A DNA stretch of 64,000 bases, from contig CAZYFM010000002.1 in NCBI GenBank assembly GCA_964646885.1, positions 32,631 through 96,630 on the forward strand. Direction: 5' to 3'. The stretch comes from SZUA-430 sp964646885 (GTDB lineage: Bacteria > Pseudomonadota > Alphaproteobacteria > Micropepsales > Micropepsaceae). Each line of letters starts with the position of its first letter. Positions within the stretch are counted from its first letter, which is position 1. Positions 57,980-64,000 of this stretch are shown here, piece after piece. Under the pieces are notes generated by a model, which was not told where the DNA came from, made no database searches, and worked only from the letters and a program-made list of their open reading frames with translations. The position numbers and the translations under genes are program-made.

Positions 57980-58543
57980 ATGAACGACGCACAACGCTAC
58001 AACGCAGTCGCAAAGACGCTGCACTGGCTCATGGCCTTTGCAATCATTTCCCTGATCATCATCGGCAAGATCATGGTGGATCTGCCGAGGGACGATCCGG
58101 ACAAGTTCGCCCTGTACCAGTCCCACAAGTCGGTCGGACTCACGATCCTGTTCCTCACCATTGTTCGCATTGCCTGGCGCCTTCTCTACCGTGCGCCGCC
58201 GCTGCCGGCTTCGATGAAGACGTGGGAAAAACTCGCCGCGAACGGAACGCATCTCGCATTCTACTTCATGATGCTCGCAATCCCGCTTTCGGGTTGGGCG
58301 ATTGCCTCGACGTCATCGTCAGGCGTCCCCACGCTGTGGTTCGGACTGTTCGAAGTCCCTTCGCTGCCGGGTCTTGAAGGCATCGAGGACATGCACGAAG
58401 TCCACGAGAACGCGGAGGAGGCCCACGAGCTTCTCGCAAATCTCACAATCCTGCTCCTGATCCTGCACGTGGCAGCCGGGCTCAAGCATCACTTCTGGGA
58501 CCGCGATGACGTCCTGCGCCGCATGTTGCCCTTTGCCCGGTAG
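57980..58543 (+). CDS. Cytochrome b561-family membrane protein
   Basis: 187 residues from ATG 57980, four bases after the upstream stop. There are four membrane helices. Heme-ligand His candidates are H in KTLHWLMAF, QSHKSVGL, GTHLAFY and ILHVAAGLKHHF. Between TM3 and TM4 lies a His/Glu-rich loop (EDMHEVHENAEEAHELL) that could hold metal. COG3038 cytochromes move electrons between quinones and other acceptors. The flanking YceI genes suggest that the two YceI proteins carry its quinone or lipid substrate. Confidence 0.9.
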   Translation: MNDAQRYNAVAKTLHWLMAFAIISLIIIGKIMVDLPRDDPDKFALYQSHKSVGLTILFLTIVRIAWRLLYRAPPLPASMKTWEKLAANGTHLAFYFMMLAIPLSGWAIASTSSSGVPTLWFGLFEVPSLPGLEGIEDMHEVHENAEEAHELLANLTILLLILHVAAGLKHHFWDRDDVLRRMLPFAR

Positions 58544-58553
58544 GAGTTTGAAC

Positions 58554-59138
58554 ATGAGCAAGTTGATTGCAGTCCCGGCTGTCGCGCTGGGCTTGATCGC
58601 GGCAGCGCCAGTCCACGCGGCTCCGCCCGCATGGCAGGTCGACCCCGCGAAGAGCAGCCTGACCTTCAAGGTGATGGTCAGCAACCAGGAAGTGGTCGGG
58701 AAGTTCCCGGGGTTTGGATCCATCATCCGGTTCGACCCCGCCGACCTCGCAGGATCATCCGCACGGATCACCGTCGACACAACGGGCATCAAGACGGATG
58801 ACCGCACGCGCGATGCGATGCTGCTCAAGCCCGCATGGTTCAACGTGCTCGACTTTCCGCAGGCGAACTTCGCGTGTGACCGCTTCGTGGCGGCCGGCGC
58901 AGGAAAATTCGTCTGTGAAGGTAAACTGACGATCAAGGGAACAACCCGACCCGTGAACCTTCCCTTCTCGCTGGACATCAAGGGCAACCGGGCGGTCGTG
59001 AAGGGCTCGACAACCATCAGGCGCCTTGATTTCAAGGTTGGAGAAGGTCCCGACTTTGCGTCAGCAACACCAGTCGCCCTGACCGTTACGGTCTTCGTGG
59101 ACATCCAGGCAACCAGGGTAAACGCACCTGCGCCTTGA
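58554..59138 (+). CDS. Periplasmic YceI-family lipid-binding protein (second)
   Basis: 194 residues from ATG 58554. The signal peptide is SKLIAVPAVALGLIAAAPVHA-A. The YceI barrel carries WQVDPAKSSLTFKVMV, ARITVDTTGIKTDD, DAMLLKPAWFNVLDFPQANF and GKLTIKGTTRPVNLPFSLDI. It is more divergent from the first YceI than a recent duplicate would be. It has a Cys in FACDRF and one in FVCEGK, possibly a disulphide. It starts 10 bases after the cytochrome gene, so the three are likely one transcript. Confidence 0.9.
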   Translation: MSKLIAVPAVALGLIAAAPVHAAPPAWQVDPAKSSLTFKVMVSNQEVVGKFPGFGSIIRFDPADLAGSSARITVDTTGIKTDDRTRDAMLLKPAWFNVLDFPQANFACDRFVAAGAGKFVCEGKLTIKGTTRPVNLPFSLDIKGNRAVVKGSTTIRRLDFKVGEGPDFASATPVALTVTVFVDIQATRVNAPAP

Positions 59139-59216
59139 TCTGCCGGCAGCCCGCCGCCATGGCGGGCCACGGGGCACTCGGCTAAGCTCTGCATCACAAG
59201 CAGACACCCAGGCATC

Positions 59217-60170
59217 ATGACAATCCTTGATCCGACACCTGCCGCGATTGCGACAGCCGCACGCCTCCTGCGTGAAGGGCGGCTCGTGTCGTTTCCGACC
59301 GAGACCGTGTACGGCCTGGGGGCCGACGCGACCAGCGATGCCGCCGTCGCCTCGATTTTCGAAGCCAAGGGACGTCCGCAGTTCAACCCGCTCATCGTCC
59401 ACATCGCCAATCCCGACGAAGCACGGCGGCATGCTCACCTGTCTCCCGGAGCACAGGCACTGGCTGACAGGTTCTGGCCCGGCCCCCTGACCATCGTCGT
59501 GCCGCGGCGGGAGGACTGCAGTGTTTCCTGGCTGGCAACGGCAGGGCTCGACACGATCGCACTGCGTTGCCCGGCTCATGACGTCGCGCAATCCCTGCTG
59601 CGCGCGTTTGGAGGACCGCTTGCCGCTCCCAGTGCCAATGCCTCAGGCACCGTGTCTGCGACGACGGCCCAGCATGTGGAGGAAAGCCTGGGGTCACGCG
59701 TTGACCTGATCCTCGACGGCGGTCCCGCGCGCTTGGGGCTGGAGTCCACCATCGTGGGATGGGCCGACGACAGGCCGGTCATGCTCCGCCCGGGCGCAAT
59801 CACGCGCGCGGACATTGAAGGCATTGTCGGCCCGCTCGGCATGTCGAGGGATTCCGAGAGCGCCCCCCACTCTCCGGGCCGGCTCAGGAAGCATTACGCC
59901 ACGCGCAAGCCGCTCCGTCTGAATGCAACGGAAGTGAGACCCAATGAGGCCCTTCTCGCGCTGGGCAAGCCCCTCGCCGGCGCGATGCACACGCTGAACC
60001 TGAGCGAAAGCGAGAACCTGCTCGAAGCGGCGGCCAACCTCTTCAGGATGCTGCGCGCCCTGGATCAGACACGCTCGGACGGCATTGCCGTGATGCCCAT
60101 ACCCCAGGGCGGGCTCGGGGAAGCCATCAACGATCGGCTCGCGCGCGCGGCCATCCGCGACGAGGCCTGA
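59217..60170 (+). CDS. L-threonylcarbamoyladenylate synthase (Sua5/YrdC/TsaC type)
   Basis: 317 residues, the Sua5 length with an extra C-terminal domain. The N-terminal YrdC domain has RLLREGRLVSFPTETVYGLGADAT and FEAKGRPQFNPLIVHIA, with the basic Lys/Arg patch for nucleotide binding. The C-terminal Sua5 domain begins near SPGRLRKHYATRKPL. It makes threonylcarbamoyl-AMP for the universal t6A37 tRNA modification. It lies three bases before the FAD oxidoreductase. Confidence 0.92.
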   Translation: MTILDPTPAAIATAARLLREGRLVSFPTETVYGLGADATSDAAVASIFEAKGRPQFNPLIVHIANPDEARRHAHLSPGAQALADRFWPGPLTIVVPRREDCSVSWLATAGLDTIALRCPAHDVAQSLLRAFGGPLAAPSANASGTVSATTAQHVEESLGSRVDLILDGGPARLGLESTIVGWADDRPVMLRPGAITRADIEGIVGPLGMSRDSESAPHSPGRLRKHYATRKPLRLNATEVRPNEALLALGKPLAGAMHTLNLSESENLLEAAANLFRMLRALDQTRSDGIAVMPIPQGGLGEAINDRLARAAIRDEA

Positions 60171-60173
60171 ACG

Positions 60174-61598
60174 ATGACCCTGCCCGGCCCGCCATCGCCA
60201 GCGACGCTCCAGCGGCTCCGGGAGGCCGCAGGTCCGGGCGGCGTCATTGATGACCCAGTGCTGATGGCGCCTTACCTCAGGGAGTGGCGCGATCGCTTCA
60301 CCGGCAAGACGCCCGTCATCCTGAGGCCGGCAACGAGCGAAGCGGTGTCCCGGATTGTCCGCATCTGCAGCGAGACACGGACGGCACTCGTACCGCAGGG
60401 TGGAAACACCGGGCTCGTCGGCGGACAGATCCCGGCGGGCGACGGTTCGCAGGTCCTGATCAATCTTGGCCGGTTGAACAGCATCCGTGGTGCTGACATC
60501 AGCGCCAGCACCATCACCGTCGATGCAGGCTGCATTCTCCAGGACGTTCAGGCCGCTGCCGAGGCGAACGGCAAGCTGTTCCCGCTCAGTCTCGCCTCTG
60601 AAGGCTCAGCCACCATTGGAGGCCTGATCTCGACCAACGCCGGCGGCACTGCAGTCCTCGCTTACGGGAACATGCGGGAACTGGTGCTGGGACTGGAGGC
60701 CGTCCTGCCGGATGGCCGGATCTGGAACGGCCTGAGGGCCCTGCGCAAGGACAACACGGGATACGATCTGCGCAACCTTCTCATAGGAGCGGAGGGAACA
60801 CTCGGCATCGTGACGGGCGCAGTCCTGAAGCTCTTTCCGAAGCCTGCGGCCATGGCAACGGCCTTCGTGGGAACAAGGTCGGTTGAGGACGCGGTCCGCT
60901 TGCTGAACATGGTTCGTGACGAAGGTCTCTTCGTGACGACGTTTGAGTTGATCCCTGACATCGGCCTCGACTTTGTCATCCGGCATGTCCCGGGGACACG
61001 CACGCCGCTGCAGGCGCGCCACGCATGGTACGTGCTTCTCGAGGTCTCCCTGTTCGGAAGGCAGGACAGTGCCGAAACGCAGGCCCTGCTGGAAAAGGCG
61101 CAGGAGGCCGGCATCATCGTCGATGCCGCGCTTGCGCAGTCCGGGTCGCAGCGCGACGCCTTCTGGAAGCTCCGTGACGCCCTGTCGGAAGCCCAGAAGC
61201 CGGAAGGCGGCAGCATCAAGCATGATGTCTCCGTCCCGGTCTCCTCCATTCCGGCTTTCATGGAAGCGGCTTCAGGGGCCGTGACGCAAAGGATTCCGGG
61301 CGCACGTCCGGTCGCCTTTGGACACATGGGCGATGGCAACATCCACTTCAACGTCAGCCAGCCCGTTGGTGCCGACAAGGCCGCCTTCCTTTCGAGGATC
61401 GACGAGGTGAACCGGATCGTCCATGACCTCGTGCATTCGTTCGAGGGCTCGATCAGTGCGGAGCACGGATTGGGACAGGCAAAGGTGGACGAAATCCTGC
61501 GCTACAAGTCCGCCGCCGAAATGGACGCCATGCGCGCGATCAAGCGCGCCCTGGATCCGTCCGGCATCATGAACCCCGGAAAGCTCGTTCGACCCTGA
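60174..61598 (+). CDS. GlcD-type FAD-binding oxidoreductase (D-2-hydroxyacid dehydrogenase-like)
   Basis: 474 residues. The FAD_binding_4 domain has PQGGNTGLVGGQIPAGD and DAGCILQDVQAAAEANG, then SEGSATIGGLISTNAGG. The C-terminal domain has AFGHMGDGNIHFNV, whose His residues usually hold the metal, and the closing KRALDPSGIMNPGKL. This set marks D-lactate or D-2-hydroxyglutarate dehydrogenase-like enzymes. It starts three bases after the threonylcarbamoyl-AMP synthase gene. The substrate is undefined. Confidence 0.88.
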   Translation: MTLPGPPSPATLQRLREAAGPGGVIDDPVLMAPYLREWRDRFTGKTPVILRPATSEAVSRIVRICSETRTALVPQGGNTGLVGGQIPAGDGSQVLINLGRLNSIRGADISASTITVDAGCILQDVQAAAEANGKLFPLSLASEGSATIGGLISTNAGGTAVLAYGNMRELVLGLEAVLPDGRIWNGLRALRKDNTGYDLRNLLIGAEGTLGIVTGAVLKLFPKPAAMATAFVGTRSVEDAVRLLNMVRDEGLFVTTFELIPDIGLDFVIRHVPGTRTPLQARHAWYVLLEVSLFGRQDSAETQALLEKAQEAGIIVDAALAQSGSQRDAFWKLRDALSEAQKPEGGSIKHDVSVPVSSIPAFMEAASGAVTQRIPGARPVAFGHMGDGNIHFNVSQPVGADKAAFLSRIDEVNRIVHDLVHSFEGSISAEHGLGQAKVDEILRYKSAAEMDAMRAIKRALDPSGIMNPGKLVRP

Positions 61599-61600
61599 CG

Positions 61601-62587
61601 TCAGTCGCGGAAGCGCAGGTGCTTGAGGCCCGCGGCCGCGTAGGTGGCATCCAGGACCTCCTGCTGGATCACGACAGCCTCGCCTTCTGTCGGAACGGGC
61701 AACTGGCCTTCCAGCGCATAGACGACGGTGTCGAGCTGCCACGTGTAGGTCGAGATGCGGCTGACGCGTGGCGCAAGCGATTTCGTGCCCGCCCGCAATG
61801 TCAGGCTGCTGCCATGATGCGGGGCAAGCGGATTGACGAACAGGATCTCCCCCTTGGATCCCTTGACGTTCAGCGTGGCCGAGAACGGCTCCCCCTTTGC
61901 CATGGATGCTGACAGACGGGCCGTGACGGCGCCGGGGAATGTCAGCGTGGCCTCCATCTTCTCGTCTACGCCGCGAGCCGTCAGCACGGCCCTGGCGTCG
62001 ACATGCACCGGACGCGCGCGGGCAATGTTGAGCGCCCAGCTGAGTGGATAGCATCCAAGGTCCATGAACGCTCCGCCGCCGGTCTCCGGCAGGTGGCGTA
62101 TCTCGTCGCCATTTCGGTCATCAATGCCGATGTTGAAGCTCGCATCGATCGAACTCACCATTCCGATCTCGCCGGCGTCGATCCACGCCAGCATCTGCAG
62201 GAACCCGGGATGGTAGCGATAGTGGAAGGCTTCGATCACGCGACGCCCCGCAGCGCGCGCAGCCGCATGCACTTCGTGGACCTCGCGCACATTCATCGCA
62301 AAGGGCTTCTCGCACAGCACGTGCTTGCCCGCCTTGAGCGCATTGATGGTCCACTCGGCATGCAGGTTGATGGGCAGGGCATTGTAGACAAGGTCCACAT
62401 CGGCAGCTGCCACGAGTTCAGCATAGCTGCGGTCGCTGCGCGCGAAGCCGTGCTTCTCGGCAAAGGCCTGCGCGCGTGCCGGGTCGCGCGCCGCAACCGA
62501 TTGAAGGCGGGCCCCGGGGCGAACCTGTGCGGGGTGCACGATCGCCGAGGGCGTGATGCGGGCGGCGCCAAGACAGCCAATTCTCAT
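61601..62587 (-). CDS. Gfo/Idh/MocA-family oxidoreductase
   Basis: 328 residues from ATG 62587 (five residues shorter than the longest frame, giving the usual MRIGCLGAARI start). The Rossmann fold has GCLGAARITPSAI; the conserved CEKPFAMN follows KAGKHVL and supplies the key Lys. A C-terminal alpha/beta domain with YHPGFLQML and GGAFMDLGCYPL binds the substrate. It is likely an NAD(P)-dependent dehydrogenase of a sugar, diol or biliverdin-like compound. It converges on the flavoprotein gene with a gap of two bases. Confidence 0.87.
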   Translation of the reverse strand: MRIGCLGAARITPSAIVHPAQVRPGARLQSVAARDPARAQAFAEKHGFARSDRSYAELVAAADVDLVYNALPINLHAEWTINALKAGKHVLCEKPFAMNVREVHEVHAAARAAGRRVIEAFHYRYHPGFLQMLAWIDAGEIGMVSSIDASFNIGIDDRNGDEIRHLPETGGGAFMDLGCYPLSWALNIARARPVHVDARAVLTARGVDEKMEATLTFPGAVTARLSASMAKGEPFSATLNVKGSKGEILFVNPLAPHHGSSLTLRAGTKSLAPRVSRISTYTWQLDTVVYALEGQLPVPTEGEAVVIQQEVLDATYAAAGLKHLRFRD

Positions 62588-62769
62588 GTGCGGGTTCCCC
62601 AAAGAACGTCGGGATCGCGCCCGGGAGGCGAAATATCCCTGAAAAATCTTCTCTTACGTGTGTGGGCTCCTGCCAGCAAACACTATTTGCATCGGCAGTC
62701 CCAATCCCTCAATTTCGTCGATGCCTCAGGCCCGGCCCCTCGGACACCTGGCAAACCGGACGGACAGAC

Positions 62770-63435
62770 ATGATTGCTAGATCCGCTTTGGCCTTGACGC
62801 TTGCGCTCGCATGGCTGGCATCGGCGCCGCACGCCATGGCCGATGATGCGGCCAAGCCCGAAGCACCGCCAGCGGCCGAGCCAGCGGCCGAGGATGTGAT
62901 CCTGAACCTGACGCTGGACAGGCTCGCGGCCATTCTGCAGGAGGCGGGAGCGGAAGAGGTCACTCCATTCCCGGGCGAACGCACGGTCCGCTTCAAGAGC
63001 AGCAACCGGAACTTCCTCGTCACGCTGTCGTCCTGCAACGACAATGGCGAGGAGTGCGCGCTCGTCACGATCGGCCGGGGCGTGAAGGCCAAGCTCCCGC
63101 TCGAGGTGCTGAACAAGCTGAACGACCACTATGGCGGCCTCATCGCAGCTTCACGCGTGAATGACGAGACATTCAGGATCCTGCACGCCTCGATCATCCG
63201 GGGCGGCGTGACGAAAACGAACGTCGCGATCACGCTTGTATGGTTCGTGAATGAATCCGACGCGTTTGCATCATTCATAAACGCGCAACTCGTGGCCGAT
63301 GGCGGCAGCACCTCGGGTCCGGACAGGCCTGTCCAGCTGGGCGAAGTCGTGCTGACACCGGCCCAGATGGCAGACCTCATGAGACCCTCCGGCGTCACTG
63401 TCACCAGCGGCCAGCTAACGATGAAGCCAGACTAG
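62770..63435 (+). CDS. YbjN-domain secreted protein
   Basis: 221 residues from ATG 62770. The signal peptide is IARSALALTLALAWLASAPHAMA-D, followed by a Pro/Ala/Glu-rich linker (about 26-42). The YbjN-like core has LDRLAAILQEAGAEEVTPF near residues 48-66, RFKSSNRNFLVTLSSC, and IIRGGVTKTNVAITLVWFV. A Cys pair (SSCNDNGEECAL) may bridge. YbjN-domain proteins occur widely without a set function; the E. coli member is linked to stress and motility. It is divergent from the oxidoreductase. Confidence 0.75.
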   Translation: MIARSALALTLALAWLASAPHAMADDAAKPEAPPAAEPAAEDVILNLTLDRLAAILQEAGAEEVTPFPGERTVRFKSSNRNFLVTLSSCNDNGEECALVTIGRGVKAKLPLEVLNKLNDHYGGLIAASRVNDETFRILHASIIRGGVTKTNVAITLVWFVNESDAFASFINAQLVADGGSTSGPDRPVQLGEVVLTPAQMADLMRPSGVTVTSGQLTMKPD

Positions 63436-64000
63436 GCCTGTTTCCCTGCAACTTGCATCGCCGTAAGCGGAATGCGGCAGCCATCACCCGAGTTCTGGGG
63501 GAAGCGAAGCAAGGACGACCGCCTCCCCGTCTTCCGATCCGTTTCCGGCCCTTCCATCCCGGTTGCAGGGGTTGGTGGAAGATGACACTTCCCCCGAATC
63601 CGTTTTGCTGTTTTTCGCTGTTCCGGGCCATTTTCGCGGACTGAAGATGACACTTTCGTCGTTGTTTTTGCGTTTGCCGGGAGGCGGAAGCGCTGAGGTG
63701 CGGCGGGCGTAGTCCGGGGCACTCCCCCGTCCTTTCCGCTTGCGCGACGGGGTCTTCGTGGCGGCCCGGGGTGAGGGATCGGTTCCCCGGCGGGTCGCCT
63801 GGTCTTTATTCGGTTTTCAAGTTGCGGGGCGGCGCAGGGCCGCCATCGATGCTGGAACATATAGCGAACATGCGTCCGGGTCAAGCGCAGCGGCACACCG
63901 GAGGGCGCGACCTTTTGGACAAGCGCCCACTCCAGCGTTATCGTGGGGCGATGCTGGCGATGTCGAACGCGCGCGCGCGAATCCAGGGCCTGCCGCCGCG
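63436..64000. other. Right-edge gap without a convincing complete gene
   Basis: A long minus-strand frame (63432-63896) is Arg/Pro-rich and overlaps the YbjN stop. It looks like a G+C-rich artefact. A plus-strand frame opens at ATG 63951 behind TGGGGCG and runs off the window; only 16 codons are visible. It may be the N-terminus of a gene, but this is too short to support. The stretch also holds a repeated 13-mer, listed separately. Confidence 0.4.
63578..63655. repeat. Direct repeat of 13 bases
   Basis: GAAGATGACACTT occurs at 63578-63590 and again at 63643-63655, 65 bases apart, in the same orientation in a gene-free stretch. It could be a binding site pair, a remnant of a mobile-element end or a chance repeat. 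Confidence 0.4.

Noticed and set aside
63432..63896. Minus-strand frame of 154 codons at the right edge
   Set aside because: Arg/Pro/Thr-rich, overlaps the YbjN stop, no ribosome site and no family pattern.
1..64000. Mobile elements, CRISPR arrays or a defence island
   Set aside because: No transposase, integrase, phage gene, direct-repeat array or restriction/toxin gene is visible. Gene order and composition look chromosomal throughout.

Overview
The window is a 64 kb stretch of bacterial chromosome that is G+C-rich by eye. It is densely coded, with short intergenic gaps and many 1-11 bp gene overlaps, and I see no insertion sequence, prophage, CRISPR array, tRNA or rRNA. The housekeeping order folK / rpoZ-rsh-pyrE-pdxJ-acpS-lepB-rnc-era-recO / parC, together with slt / dapA-smpB and argC, points to an alphaproteobacterium. 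From memory the layout resembles Sphingomonadales or Caulobacterales-like genomes. The class is fairly secure; the order is inference.

Layout. 0-9 kb: a tandem pair of small secreted paralogs, an MFS transporter, a two-domain M16 peptidase, an SDR, and an EnvZ/OmpR-type two-component pair facing a four-EF-hand protein. 9-10 kb: the largest gene-free gap, with strong RNA-like hairpins ahead of a TerC-family gene. 10-16 kb: a phasin-like protein and a TetR-controlled molybdenum hydroxylase operon (2Fe-2S subunit, molybdopterin subunit, c-type cytochrome). 16-24 kb: mixed accessory genes (saccharopine-dehydrogenase-like reductase, LuxR-type regulator, SCO1, Nudix, TetA-like MFS, PAS, DUF1801, GST).

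24-36 kb, minus strand: the conserved core block parC, recO, era, rnc, two tandem lepB genes, acpS, pdxJ, pyrE, rsh, rpoZ, folK. It covers chromosome decatenation, RNA processing, protein export, cofactor and pyrimidine synthesis and the stringent response. 35.7-38.4 kb: two overlapping amidohydrolase genes, the first with intact metal ligands and the second with none.

38-44.3 kb: a lipid-storage locus consisting of a hydrolase, a TetR regulator, a WS/DGAT acyltransferase, an alpha/beta hydrolase, a phasin and an SDR. Three of the four operon products carry disordered basic tails. 44-52 kb: a TPR protein, a family-5 uracil-DNA glycosylase, argC, a sulfite-oxidase-like protein, smpB, dapA and a soluble lytic transglycosylase. 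52-57 kb: hydrolase, enoyl-CoA hydratase, Sel1 protein, a histone-H1-like micropeptide, and an SDR plus acyl-CoA dehydrogenase operon. 57-63.4 kb: a yceI-cytochrome b561-yceI cassette followed by threonylcarbamoyl-AMP synthase and a GlcD-type flavoprotein, then a Gfo/Idh/MocA oxidoreductase and a YbjN-domain protein. The last 565 bases hold no convincing complete gene.

No single wholly new system stands out. The best leads are the basic-tailed lipid-inclusion operon, the enzyme/pseudoenzyme amidohydrolase pair, the structured RNA candidate at 9.4-9.7 kb, and the TetR operator overlapping a predicted leaderless promoter at 15.7 kb.
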